A stretch of DNA of 64,000 nucleotides from Bacillota bacterium (lineage in GTDB: Bacteria > Bacillota > UBA4882 > UBA8346): assembly GCA_023394955.1 (NCBI GenBank), contig JAEWZY010000028.1, positions 13,927 through 77,926 of the forward strand. Direction: 5' to 3'. Under the pieces are notes generated by a model that saw only the letters and a program-made list of their open reading frames with translations, ran no database searches and had not been told where the DNA came from. Shown one piece after another: positions 50,263 to 58,922 of this stretch. Each line of letters starts with the position of its first letter. Position 1 is the first letter of the stretch. The position numbers and the translations under genes were made by a program.

Positions 50263-51597
50263 ATTAAGAACTATAAAATTTGGCCCTTGCTTTTAATCTC
50301 AGTTATGCTTATATGTGGTTCTTCCGATGTCATTCGGGCTGAAAAAGCGGACTCAACCGAGGTTACAATCGAAGCAGCCGGAAGCGTTAATTATAACATG
50401 GAATCCAAATCTACCACCGCTCATCAGGAGGTAGTTTTAAGAAAAGGCGATATTATTATCGAGTGCCAAGAACTTATCTATAACGGTAACACCGGCGTGG
50501 TCCAGGCGTCAGGCGATGTGAAAATTACTACCGATAAATTTATTTATCAGACTCAGACCCTTAATTATAATATAAACGAGGAGATTGGCGGTTTAGAAGA
50601 ATTCAAAGGCCGGTTAAAAACGGTCAATTCCCGTGATTATCACATTTCCGGGGAAAATGGAGTTTTGGTTGGAGACACCGGAAGTATATCCGACGCAGTG
50701 ATGACCCACTGTCCAAAGGCTAAACCGGATTATGTGTTGACTGCTAATCGAATTAATTATAATAGTGAACGGATCTACCTTCGTAGAGTGCTATTGAAAG
50801 TTAAGGGGATACCGCTTTTTTTCCTTCCCAGTCTTAGTTTTAAAACGGATATCAGTGATTTGCCCGATATTAAACTAGAATACGATGATGAAGATGGATT
50901 ACAATTAGATTTTGATTATGCCGGCCCGGTTGAGAATAATCGCAGTTGGCATTATCAAGGGGAACTTTCCACCAAAGGCGCTAATATGATCGGTTTTGGC
51001 GTCAAACATTATATTGGCGATCAGCTAAGCAATAGGGTGAATCTCGCCTATGATTTCGACGGTTTTTGGAAGTTGGGCGATAATTTAAATTATAGTACCC
51101 GTTTAGCCAGCTTGGTCCTTGATGGGTATAAAGAATTTTCGGATATGGAAAAAACCGAAGTCGGCATTAAACTTACCCGTAAGTATTGGGAGACGCCTAT
51201 CGGGAGAATGCAATTTAGTGTCCTTGCCCGGGATGTTTTTGCATTTGCTTCTGGGGAGGGAGAATACGGCGGAACCTATTGGGGGTACAGGTTGGATTAT
51301 AACCCGTCAAAATATGCGGTTTTAAGTTATTTACGACTTGACTCGGAAGAGACCAATCAAGATTTTCGGGATTTTTTAGAAGATTATAAATTGGGAGATA
51401 ACTATCTTTATGACATTAACATCCCATTGTCACCTAAATACTCATTAGCGCTTGATGGAAACTATAATCCGGATTGGAACGGTTACTGGGTCAATCGTTT
51501 CTATAGGATAAAATATGAAACCTGTTGTTTCAGATTGTTGGCTGGTTGGAACGATATCGACGAATCCTGGGAGTTTAGCGGAAGGATTAAGTTTTAA
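50263..51597 (+). CDS. lptD: LptD-like (OstA) outer membrane protein, probable ATT start
   Basis: Predicted outer membrane LPS insertion protein: N-terminal OstA jellyroll (about 25-140, VQASGDVKITTDKFIY) followed by LptD-type CPKAKPDYVLTANRINYNS and a C-terminal barrel of beta strands ending in FSGRIKF. About 444 residues, far shorter than the proteobacterial protein (near 780), with few cysteines. The natural start is ATT at 50263, nine bases after GGAGG (50249-50253), giving a signal peptide with basic N-region (KNYK). The first normal start codon, TTG 50287, would leave a signal peptide without positive charge. Upstream in-frame TAG is at 50254-50256. Confidence 0.75.
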   Translation: MKNYKIWPLLLISVMLICGSSDVIRAEKADSTEVTIEAAGSVNYNMESKSTTAHQEVVLRKGDIIIECQELIYNGNTGVVQASGDVKITTDKFIYQTQTLNYNINEEIGGLEEFKGRLKTVNSRDYHISGENGVLVGDTGSISDAVMTHCPKAKPDYVLTANRINYNSERIYLRRVLLKVKGIPLFFLPSLSFKTDISDLPDIKLEYDDEDGLQLDFDYAGPVENNRSWHYQGELSTKGANMIGFGVKHYIGDQLSNRVNLAYDFDGFWKLGDNLNYSTRLASLVLDGYKEFSDMEKTEVGIKLTRKYWETPIGRMQFSVLARDVFAFASGEGEYGGTYWGYRLDYNPSKYAVLSYLRLDSEETNQDFRDFLEDYKLGDNYLYDINIPLSPKYSLALDGNYNPDWNGYWVNRFYRIKYETCCFRLLAGWNDIDESWEFSGRIKF

Positions 51598-51663
51598 GAC
51601 AATTAGCAGTTACTTTTTAATTTAAAAAGGAAATCTTTTAAATCAAAAATATAATTAATTACG

Positions 51664-51690
51664 ACCTTCCATAGGAAGGTTTTTTCTTTT
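51664..51690 (+). terminator. Terminator ending the envelope cluster
   Basis: ACCTTCC and GGAAGGT pair around ATA, followed by TTTTTCTTTT, about 65 bases after the LptD-like gene. Confidence 0.9.
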
Positions 51691-51821
51691 GTGGTTAAAA
51701 TAAGTAGTGCCCGGCCGGATTGGGGCAATTAACGAGATAATTGAAAGCTTGGATTGCCGCAATTTCCGGCTCGCGATTTCTGTCTTATGTATTATCAATT
51801 CTGCATTGTTAGGAGTATGCT

Positions 51822-52652
51822 TTGGAAAACCGGCTCAACGAATTAAGCGGATCTCAATGGCTTTATTGGACGAATAGTATCTACGAAACCTATTATCCAC
51901 CGGACCGGACTCACCACCTGCGAAAAAAACACGGGGCAATGAAGCCTCCTCAATTGATGGCGGAGATCGTTTCTTTCTTTACAAAAAAAGGGGAACTGGT
52001 ATTGGACCCTTTTGCCGGAGTAGGAGGCACTTTGCTTGGAGCGGAGTTGGCCGGAAGGCGAGGTTTGGGTATTGAAATCAATCCTTCCTGGGTTGAGATC
52101 TACTGGAAGATAATAGCTGAGTATCGAGAGTTAAATGGGGAATTACTTCCAGCTGATGAAGCGGGGGAAGAAGGACGTTCATTTACTTCGAAAATGTTAA
52201 ATGGAGACTGCTTAGATTTGATGGGCCGGTTTGAGACGGAATCTTTCGCGGCTATCATCGCGGATCCACCCTATGGATGCAACCATGGTTCGACGGGATT
52301 TAAGAGTGAAACGAATTTTAATATGAACTCCAGCGACCAACGGGATTTTGGAAATAGCCGGGACTATCAAGAATTTTTATTAAGAATTGAGGTTTTTGGT
52401 AAGGAGGCTTTCCGGTTGTTGTACCCCAAGCGTTATTTGGTCTTGTTAGTTGGAGACAGGTATCATTGTGGCGAATATCTGCCTCTGGGTTATATGGTAG
52501 CGGATGCTTTGCGGAAAGTAGGTTTTAAATGGAAAGGAACTAGGATTTGGTGGAACAAGGCTACTCAGCGCCGGTTGAAACCTTATGCGATTAACTATTG
52601 TTTTATCCCCAACATTACCCATCAAAACATCTTGATTTTGAGGAAAGAATAG
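51822..52652 (+). CDS. DNA (amino) methyltransferase, N6-adenine/N4-cytosine family
   Basis: SAM-dependent DNA methyltransferase of 276 residues. An N-terminal substrate-binding segment with HGAMKPPQLM is followed by motif I DPFAGVGGT at 62-70 with E in GIEINPSW, then catalytic motif IV DPPYG at 148-152. The order (X-I-IV) is that of permuted classes, although the wording resembles beta-class enzymes whose order is IV-X-I. TTG start at 51822 with AGGAG upstream. No restriction gene lies nearby, so it is probably an orphan methylase. Confidence 0.8.
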   Translation: MENRLNELSGSQWLYWTNSIYETYYPPDRTHHLRKKHGAMKPPQLMAEIVSFFTKKGELVLDPFAGVGGTLLGAELAGRRGLGIEINPSWVEIYWKIIAEYRELNGELLPADEAGEEGRSFTSKMLNGDCLDLMGRFETESFAAIIADPPYGCNHGSTGFKSETNFNMNSSDQRDFGNSRDYQEFLLRIEVFGKEAFRLLYPKRYLVLLVGDRYHCGEYLPLGYMVADALRKVGFKWKGTRIWWNKATQRRLKPYAINYCFIPNITHQNILILRKE

Positions 52653-52733
52653 CTTATCCAGGCCAAATTTGAAATTGTCTGCAATAACCTTTTTCCTACT
52701 TTACTCTGACTGATCGGAAAAACGAATGACCAC

Positions 52734-52762
52734 TTGGCAAAAAATTAGGACTGTGATATAAT
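52734..52762 (+). promoter_or_regulatory. Promoter of the small Cys-rich gene / tRNA-Ala unit
   Basis: TTGGCA (52734-52739), 17-base spacer, TATAAT (52757-52762), with predicted RNA start about 40 bases before ATG 52811. Confidence 0.75.
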
Positions 52763-52810
52763 ATTTGAGCAGCATGAAGGCCTCCACTTAAATGAGAATG
52801 AGGTGGGATA

Positions 52811-52984
52811 ATGGTCTTAAACCTTTCTAAGGAAGAAGTCCTTAAGGTATGTGATGCTTGCGAGAATTACATCCGCCAATCGGAAAGTTGCCGTTCCCAA
52901 ACTGGTGAAGTTAAGAACTTAAAAGAACTGCGCCGTTGTCAAAAGTGGGATCAGGCTTACGGTAGTCCTTGTCTGTTTCGTTGA
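52811..52984 (+). CDS. Small Cys-rich protein, 57 residues
   Basis: A short gene easily missed by length filters. ATG 52811 is preceded by GAGGTGGG and a strong promoter. The product has five cysteines: C14-x2-C17 early, C27, C43 and C54. The spacing C-x2-C...C...C...C and absence of a signal peptide suggest a small metal-binding or redox protein of the cytoplasm. It precedes tRNA-Ala and the SCIFF system by about 190 bases. I do not recognise the family. Confidence 0.6.
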   Translation: MVLNLSKEEVLKVCDACENYIRQSESCRSQTGEVKNLKELRRCQKWDQAYGSPCLFR

Positions 52985-53008
52985 TTCGGTTATATTTTAA
53001 AACAAAAC

Positions 53009-53084
53009 GGGCCCGTGGCTCAGTTGGGAGAGCGCTGCGTTCGCATCGCAGAGGTCGAGGGTTCGAATCCCTTCGGGTCCACCA
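53009..53084 (+). tRNA. tRNA-Ala (anticodon CGC)
   Basis: Cloverleaf with acceptor GGGCCCG/CGGGTCC including the G3-U70 pair that marks alanine tRNA, anticodon arm CTGCG-TTCGCAT-CGCAG giving CGC, T arm GAGGG-TTCGAAT-CCCTT, encoded CCA. Probably co-transcribed with the small Cys-rich gene. Confidence 0.96.
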
Positions 53085-53106
53085 AGTTAGACACGACCTT
53101 TCCCTC

Positions 53107-53137
53107 TTGAGAAGGAGGAATTTTAAAGTCATATAAT
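53107..53137 (+). promoter_or_regulatory. Possible promoter of scfA
   Basis: TTGAGA (53107-53112) and TATAAT (53132-53137) with a long 19-base spacer, about 34 bases before the scfA start. The -10 box is good, the -35 box weak. Confidence 0.4.
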
Positions 53138-53170
53138 ATATCATCTTAATTTTATTATGGAGGAATTAGC

Positions 53171-53308
53171 ATGAAATTAATTAAAACCCTTGTTAAAGGC
53201 AGATTAGGCGAAACAATTAAAACCGGTGGCTGCGGCGAATGTAAAAATTCTTGCCAATCAGCATGCAAAACCTCTTGCACGGTAGGAAATCAGGTTTGCC
53301 GGAAGTAG
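53171..53308 (+). CDS. scfA: Six-cysteine peptide SCIFF (RiPP precursor)
   Basis: 45-residue precursor of the near-universal clostridial 'six cysteines in forty-five residues' peptide. It begins MKLIKTLVKGRLGETIK, a conserved leader, and has six Cys in the core (C21, C24, C28, C32, C36, C43) with intervening Ser, Thr and Asn. The radical SAM partner downstream is known to install a Cys-to-Thr thioether crosslink in homologues. GGAGGA lies eight bases before the ATG. Biological role of the mature peptide is not known. Confidence 0.96.
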   Translation: MKLIKTLVKGRLGETIKTGGCGECKNSCQSACKTSCTVGNQVCRK

Positions 53309-53432
53309 TTGTTTTTCTTAGATACAGATAGAAGTTGAATTTAGAAGACTTGATGGCCATGGTTTCATGGCTTTTTCGTTATACCGGACATAATTCGATA
53401 GACTTAGATAATTCTTGCTATGGAGTGAGGAA

Positions 53433-54734
53433 ATGAAAAACTGGCATGCTTTTAAAGCGTTAGACCGTTTTTTTTTATTTGATGTGCTGTCCAATTCTTT
53501 ATTTAGGATCGAAGGACCGGTTTACGACTATCTTAGAGGGGGCTCAATCGACGACCAAAATCGGGAAGCGGTGCTGGGAGATATCAACGAATTGAAAGCC
53601 AACGGTTATTTGGATGAGTCTCCCGAAGATGTCCCGGAAATTAAGAGGGAACGGATTTTAAAAGCTCTTTGTTTGCATATTTCCCACGATTGTAATCTGC
53701 GTTGCCGTTACTGTTTTGCCGGGACCGGTCCTTTTGGGGGAGATCGGGAACAGATGAGTTTTGAAGTTGGCCGGGCGGCCTTGGATTTACTATTTCGGGA
53801 ATCTGGCGCCAGACGAAATTTAGAGGTTGATTTTTTCGGGGGAGAGCCCCTCTTAAATCTGGATGTGGTAAAAGATTTAGTGGCCTATGGTGAAGAGAAC
53901 GGTCCGAAAATTGGTAAAGAGATTCATTTTACCTTGACTACCAATGGCGTAAAACTGGATGAAGGGACGCGCCGTTTTTTGAATGAGCATTATATCGCGG
54001 TAGTGCTTTCGTTGGACGGGAGGCCGGAGATTAATGACCGGATGAGAGGAAAGGGGACTTACCAACTAATTACGCCGAATTTTTTGAAGTTGATACAAGG
54101 CCGGGACTTGAAAAATTATTACTTACGCGGCACATTTTCCTCGTTCAATCTTGATTTTTGCGAAGATGTCAAGCACCTTTACGAATTAGGATTTAGGGAA
54201 ATATCGTTGGAGCCGGTGGTTTCACCCGATGGGGATTACCGATTGACCGAGGACCATTTAGCTGCGATCGAAAAGGAATACGAACGGTTGGCCCAGTATT
54301 ACCTGGAGCGCCGTAAAGCCGGGGATGGTTTTACTTTTTTCCATTTTGAAATCGATTTGGAGCATGGCCCTTGCCTTCCGAAACGATTGACCGGTTGCGG
54401 GGCAGGGTTTGATTATTTTGCGGTAACTCCCCGAGGCGATTTATATCCTTGCCATCAATTTGTGGGGCGCGACGAGTACCGGATGGGAGATGTCCGGCAA
54501 GGAATAGTCCGGAATGATCTCCGGGAAAAATTCGGAACGGCGACTCTTTATCAAAAAGAGGGCTGTTCCGATTGTTGGAGCCGGTTTTATTGCAGTGGTG
54601 GTTGTCATGCCAATGGTCAACTCGTAAACGGTTCGATCTACCAACCGGATAGGTTAGGCTGCCAGCTGCAAAGAAAACGGCTGGAATGCGCTTTGGCGAT
54701 CAAAGGCTTGCTTATGGAAGAGGGTATCAGTTGA
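53433..54734 (+). CDS. scfB: SCIFF radical SAM maturase (SPASM domain)
   Basis: Radical SAM enzyme that modifies the SCIFF peptide. 433 residues from ATG 53433 (GGAGTGAGG just upstream). The N-terminal part (about 1-75) fits a peptide-recognition domain. The radical SAM cluster cysteines are C87, C91 and C94 in DCNLRCRYC. The SPASM region carries further Fe-S ligands: a Cys in RLTGCGAGFDY, YPCHQF, CSDCWSRFYCSGGCH. Separated from scfA by 124 bases; its stop overlaps the suhB start. Confidence 0.95.
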   Translation: MKNWHAFKALDRFFLFDVLSNSLFRIEGPVYDYLRGGSIDDQNREAVLGDINELKANGYLDESPEDVPEIKRERILKALCLHISHDCNLRCRYCFAGTGPFGGDREQMSFEVGRAALDLLFRESGARRNLEVDFFGGEPLLNLDVVKDLVAYGEENGPKIGKEIHFTLTTNGVKLDEGTRRFLNEHYIAVVLSLDGRPEINDRMRGKGTYQLITPNFLKLIQGRDLKNYYLRGTFSSFNLDFCEDVKHLYELGFREISLEPVVSPDGDYRLTEDHLAAIEKEYERLAQYYLERRKAGDGFTFFHFEIDLEHGPCLPKRLTGCGAGFDYFAVTPRGDLYPCHQFVGRDEYRMGDVRQGIVRNDLREKFGTATLYQKEGCSDCWSRFYCSGGCHANGQLVNGSIYQPDRLGCQLQRKRLECALAIKGLLMEEGIS

Positions 54735-55528
54735 TGGACGAATATTTAAGGATTTTAGGGAAAGTTAAGAATTGGGTCCGCGAAGTCGGCCGGATCCAAT
54801 TGGCGGGTTTGGAACAAAACCTGACTATTGATTGTAAATCCAGCGAATATGACCTGGTTACCAATGTTGATACTCAGTCGGAACGAGAATTAATTAACAG
54901 AATTAAAGCGGATTACCCGGAGCATGGCATTCTTTCCGAGGAGTCAGGCAGTATGAAGGAGAACTCGGAATATTTATGGATAATCGATCCCCTGGACGGG
55001 ACTGTTAATTATGCCCATCGGTTTCCGGTTTTCTCTATTTCATTAGCCCTTCAATATCGCGGCGTGGTGATCCTGGGGGTTGTCTATGCTCCGGCCTTGC
55101 AAGAGCTTTTTGAAGCGGTCAAGGGCAACGGCGCTTATTTAAACGGAGTTAGACTGCAGGTGGCTGAGGTTGACCAACTCGGCAAAGCAATCTTAGCGAC
55201 GGGGTTTCCTTATGATAAAGCCAGTGATCCGGATAATAATCTAAACTATTTCAATCATTTGGTTCCCCGAATCAACGGGGTGCGACGGTCCGGGAGCGCG
55301 GCCTGGGATCTGTGCAATGTAGCGGCGGGACGGTTAAGCGGCTATTGGGAGTTTAAGGTGAACCGCTGGGATATCGCAGCGGGCGCGTTGATAGTTGAAG
55401 AGGCGGGAGGCGGGATCATCTATCTTCCCAGTAAAAAGGGGATTGGGTTGATTGGGGGAAACGCAAATATTTGCAGGAATATTTATCGGGAACTAGCTAA
55501 GGTAAACCCGGAGTTACTACGGCAATAA
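54734..55528 (+). CDS. suhB: Inositol monophosphatase family protein
   Basis: Magnesium- and lithium-sensitive sugar-phosphate phosphatase. 264 residues from ATG 54734, which shares one base with the scfB stop (TGATG), so translation is coupled. Metal-site motifs are ILSEESG, DPLDGTVNYAHRFP and RWDIAAGALIVEEAGG. The natural substrate may be inositol phosphate, histidinol phosphate or another sugar phosphate. Coupling to SCIFF biosynthesis is curious but may be only transcriptional. Confidence 0.92.
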   Translation: MDEYLRILGKVKNWVREVGRIQLAGLEQNLTIDCKSSEYDLVTNVDTQSERELINRIKADYPEHGILSEESGSMKENSEYLWIIDPLDGTVNYAHRFPVFSISLALQYRGVVILGVVYAPALQELFEAVKGNGAYLNGVRLQVAEVDQLGKAILATGFPYDKASDPDNNLNYFNHLVPRINGVRRSGSAAWDLCNVAAGRLSGYWEFKVNRWDIAAGALIVEEAGGGIIYLPSKKGIGLIGGNANICRNIYRELAKVNPELLRQ

Positions 55529-55688
55529 TATATTGCCTTTTTTTTATTCTATCGGTATAATTTATGGGCAGAACTGTTCAAAGTCTAAGTTTCTGGATCA
55601 ACTGGGCGCAAGTTTTCCAAGGTTTTATTTTTCCACTTTTCACTTGGACCTTTGACTTTTAACTATGATTTGATAAAGGAGAACCAAA

Positions 55689-58028
55689 ATGGATATTACC
55701 AAAGTAATTGCCGCTGAATTATCAATCTCCCCGCGTCAGGTGGGGAATACCGTCAATTTATTAGACGAGGGGAATACTATTCCGTTTATTGCCCGTTACC
55801 GGAAGGAAGTCACCGGTGAACTGGATGAGGAGCAAATCAGGAATATCGACGAGCGTTTAACTTACTTACGTAATTTAGAGGCTAGAAAGGCGGAAGTCCT
55901 TAAATCCATCGAAGAGCAAGGGAAATTAACGCCGGAACTGGCTCAGGCGATTACTGAGGCCGTCAAGATTCAAGAAGTTGAAGATCTGTACCGGCCTTAT
56001 AAGCCCAAGAAACGGACTAGGGCGATGATCGCCAAGGAAAGGGGTTTGGAACCACTGGCCGATTTGATTTGGGACCAAGCGACCGAATCCGGATCAATCG
56101 ACGATTTGGTGGCGCCATTCATCAATGCCGACCTTGGGGTGGAAACGACTGCTCATGCTTTGGCCGGGGCAAAGGATATCATTGCCGAAAAAGTCTCGGA
56201 TGATCCGGATTACCGGAAAGTCCTTCGTGAATTTTTCTGGGACCAGGCGGTTATCGCTTCGGAAGCCAAGGAAGTAAAGGCTGCTAAAAAGAAAGCCGCC
56301 GAAGAAGCGGAATTAGACGAGTACCGGATGTATGCCGAATATCAAGAACCGCTTAAAAAGATTCCGCCCCACCGGATATTGGCTTTGAACCGGGGCGAGA
56401 AGGAAGAAGCATTAAAAGTTGGTATTGAAGCAGAACATGAAGTATCGCTCCAAAAATTAAATTACTTGATTATTACCAATAAAAAGTCAATCTTCACTTC
56501 CGAGCTGGAAGAAGGGATCGCCGACGGTTATAAGCGTTTACTGTTTCCTTCATTAGAAAGGGAGTTGCGGGCCGTCCTCACTGAGACTGCTGAAGAACAT
56601 GCCATTAAAATTTTCGGACTGAATCTGCGGAATTTGATTTTACAAGCGCCGGTTAAAGATATCCGGGTGATGGGAGTTGATCCCGGTTACCGGACCGGCT
56701 GTAAAGTGGCGGTAGTGGACGGAACCGGTAAATTATTGGATACGGTGACGATTTATCCCCATCCGCCGGTTAATAAATGGGACGAAACACTGGCGATTTT
56801 AGGCAAGTTAGTCCAAAAACATAACGTCAATTTGATTACCATTGGCAACGGCACCGCGTCCCGGGAGTCTGAAACTTTAATCGCTGAGTTAATCCACATG
56901 CTGGGCGCTGAAAAAACTTCTTATTGTATTGTCAGTGAAGCCGGGGCTTCGGTTTATTCCGCCTCAAAACTGGCTAAAGAGGAGTTTCCGGATCTGGATG
57001 TCTCAATGCGGGGGGCGGTCTCCATCGCCCGGCGGATTCAAGATCCGCTGGCGGAGTTGGTGAAGATTGATCCGAAATCCATCGGAGTCGGTCTCTACCA
57101 GCATGACGTGAACCAAAAGCAACTCTCGGATGCTTTAGGCGGAGTAGTTGAATCTTGCGTGAACTATGTCGGAGTGGATCTGAATACCGCTTCCCCGGCG
57201 CTGCTCCAATATGTGGCCGGACTTCAACCCGCTGTCGCCAAAAATATCGTGGCCTTTCGGGAAGAGAACGGTAAGTTTAAAAGCAGAAATCAACTGTTAA
57301 AAGTGAAACGCCTGGGGGAGCAGGCGTTTGTCCAGGCGGCCGGGTTCTTAAAGATTGCCGATGGGGAGGAACCCCTGGATTCCACCTGGGTCCATCCGGA
57401 ATCATATGAAGCGGCCCGGCAGTTACTGATCAAGTTGGGTTTCACTACTAAGGATATTCTCGACAAGGAAAAACTGGCCGAGATTAAAAATAAACTGCAA
57501 CAGATTAATATCGACAAGACAGCCGAGGAGCTAGGGGTCGGAAAACCGACTTTAAAAGATATCATTGATGCTTTGGGTAAACCCGGTCGCGATCCCCGGG
57601 AGGACATGCCCAAGCCAATCTTCCGGAACGATGTCTTGAAGATGGAAGATTTGAAACCGGGAATGACCCTCGCCGGCACGGTCCGGAATGTAGTTGACTT
57701 CGGGGCTTTTGTCGATATCGGGGTCAAACAGGACGGCTTGGTCCATGTCTCTCAACTCAGCGATAAGTTTGTCAAAAACCCGACCGAGGTAGTAGCGGTG
57801 GGGGATATTGTCGAAGTCAGAGTGGTTGAGGTCGATCTGGTTCGGAAGCGGATTGCGCTGTCGATGAAGAAAGAAGTAAGCAATGAAGTTCCTCCAAAGC
57901 AGGTTCAAAGCAATGTTGGTAAGAAACCGATTAAAAAAGAAATTCCGCCAAAAGTTGAAGTAGCTGAGAACTTGACCAATACCGCGTTGCGGGACAGTTT
58001 GATCAAAGCCGGGTTTAAAGTGAAATAG
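55689..58028 (+). CDS. tex: Tex-family RNA-binding transcription accessory protein
   Basis: 779-residue nucleic-acid-binding protein. Domains in order: Tex N-terminal helical region (VGNTVNLLDEGNTIPFIARYRKE opening, seen as NTIPFIARYRKE), YqgF-like domain near 330-450 (VMGVDPGYRTGCKVAVVD), helix-hairpin-helix near 490-560 (NTASPALLQYVAGLQPAVAK) and S1 domain near 650-725 (GMTLAGTVRNVVDFGAFVDIG). Only the usual length; a lysine-rich C-terminal tail follows S1. AAGGAG upstream of ATG. Single gene ending at a shared hairpin. Confidence 0.95.
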   Translation: MDITKVIAAELSISPRQVGNTVNLLDEGNTIPFIARYRKEVTGELDEEQIRNIDERLTYLRNLEARKAEVLKSIEEQGKLTPELAQAITEAVKIQEVEDLYRPYKPKKRTRAMIAKERGLEPLADLIWDQATESGSIDDLVAPFINADLGVETTAHALAGAKDIIAEKVSDDPDYRKVLREFFWDQAVIASEAKEVKAAKKKAAEEAELDEYRMYAEYQEPLKKIPPHRILALNRGEKEEALKVGIEAEHEVSLQKLNYLIITNKKSIFTSELEEGIADGYKRLLFPSLERELRAVLTETAEEHAIKIFGLNLRNLILQAPVKDIRVMGVDPGYRTGCKVAVVDGTGKLLDTVTIYPHPPVNKWDETLAILGKLVQKHNVNLITIGNGTASRESETLIAELIHMLGAEKTSYCIVSEAGASVYSASKLAKEEFPDLDVSMRGAVSIARRIQDPLAELVKIDPKSIGVGLYQHDVNQKQLSDALGGVVESCVNYVGVDLNTASPALLQYVAGLQPAVAKNIVAFREENGKFKSRNQLLKVKRLGEQAFVQAAGFLKIADGEEPLDSTWVHPESYEAARQLLIKLGFTTKDILDKEKLAEIKNKLQQINIDKTAEELGVGKPTLKDIIDALGKPGRDPREDMPKPIFRNDVLKMEDLKPGMTLAGTVRNVVDFGAFVDIGVKQDGLVHVSQLSDKFVKNPTEVVAVGDIVEVRVVEVDLVRKRIALSMKKEVSNEVPPKQVQSNVGKKPIKKEIPPKVEVAENLTNTALRDSLIKAGFKVK

Positions 58029-58043
58029 CATTCATCCAGCCTT

Positions 58044-58066
58044 ACTATGGTCATCAAGACCATAGT
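58044..58066. terminator. Hairpin between convergent tex and the YdcF-like gene
   Basis: ACTATGGTC and GACCATAGT are perfect complements around ATCAA. No long T tract on either side. It can serve both converging genes. Confidence 0.55.
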
Positions 58067-58071
58067 ATAAA

Positions 58072-58824
58072 TTAGTGCCATTTACTAACTAATAGCCCCA
58101 GATACTCCTTCAAGGCCAAACTAACTTCATTTAGTGCCGCCGCTGAGGGGATTAATTGTCTGGAACTGAACCGGAAAGAAACATTGCCGTGATAATCAGC
58201 GGGAAAAGGGATCACATCGATTTCAACCTTTTGAAACTGCCGAACCGCCCGGGGTAAATGGAATGCCGAAGTAATCAGGATCGGTTGCCTGAAGCGGCGC
58301 TGGTTTAATATTTGTTTCACATTTAAAGCGTTTTGGGTGGTATTTAGACTATCAGCCTCAATTATGATCTTATCATTGGGCACTTCTAGATCCAGCAGAA
58401 TTTTTCGGGCAATCAAAGCTTCGCGGCCGGTAGTTTTGTATACTTGGCCACCAGTCACGATGATCGGCAGTTGCAGCCGGTGATACAATTGGACGCAGGT
58501 TAATAAACGGTTGGCCGCTATGGGTGATAAATGCCCTTTGGCGCTTAAATTCGGAGTGTCTAGGGTCGCGCCGCCGCCGAGCAGAATCAGAACATCTCCG
58601 TTGATTTCTGCCGGGAGGTGATATTTATTCTCCAAGGGACGCATTAAGGAATCACTGATCAAAGATATGGAAGATAAATACAAGAAGACTGCCGCTCCAA
58701 TAAAACATAGAGCGATACGGCGTTGCTTTCGAAAGGATTTGATCGACAACAAAACAAAAGCGGAAATAAAAATACCCGGCGGCAAGATCAGCGCTGCGTA
58801 GATGTATTTGGTTAAATAAAGCAT
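58072..58824 (-). CDS. YdcF/ElyC-like DUF218 membrane protein
   Basis: 250 residues from ATG 58824 (AAGGA eight bases upstream). Two N-terminal spans (about 6-28 and 36-60) then a DUF218 domain: LILLGGG, SPIAANRLLTCVQLY, VTGGQVYKTTGREA, EADSLNTTQNALN and ITSAFHLPRAVRQF. E. coli relatives (ElyC, SanA, YdcF) affect envelope integrity and undecaprenyl-phosphate use, which fits the diderm setting; the exact reaction is unknown. Confidence 0.85.
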   Translation of the reverse strand: MLYLTKYIYAALILPPGIFISAFVLLSIKSFRKQRRIALCFIGAAVFLYLSSISLISDSLMRPLENKYHLPAEINGDVLILLGGGATLDTPNLSAKGHLSPIAANRLLTCVQLYHRLQLPIIVTGGQVYKTTGREALIARKILLDLEVPNDKIIIEADSLNTTQNALNVKQILNQRRFRQPILITSAFHLPRAVRQFQKVEIDVIPFPADYHGNVSFRFSSRQLIPSAAALNEVSLALKEYLGLLVSKWH

Positions 58825-58879
58825 TAAACTCATCCTTGCTTGCTTTTTTGATCTTATTATACCTGGAAGGCTCTGAATT

Positions 58880-58915
58880 AGGAAGAAAAAAGCCCGGACA
58901 TTCAGTCCGGGCTTT
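58880..58915 (-). terminator. Terminator of the Pal-like gene
   Basis: Read on the minus strand, AAAGCCCGGAC pairs with GTCCGGGCTTT around TGAAT and is followed by a T-run (TTTTTCTTCC). It lies eight bases after the Pal-like stop and upstream of the YdcF-like start, so the two genes are separate units. Confidence 0.9.
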
Positions 58916-58922
58916 GGCAATC

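Noticed and set aside
52911..53144. 77-codon minus-strand frame over tRNA-Ala
   Set aside because: It is the familiar antisense-tRNA artefact; the apparent protein motif comes from the tRNA sequence itself.
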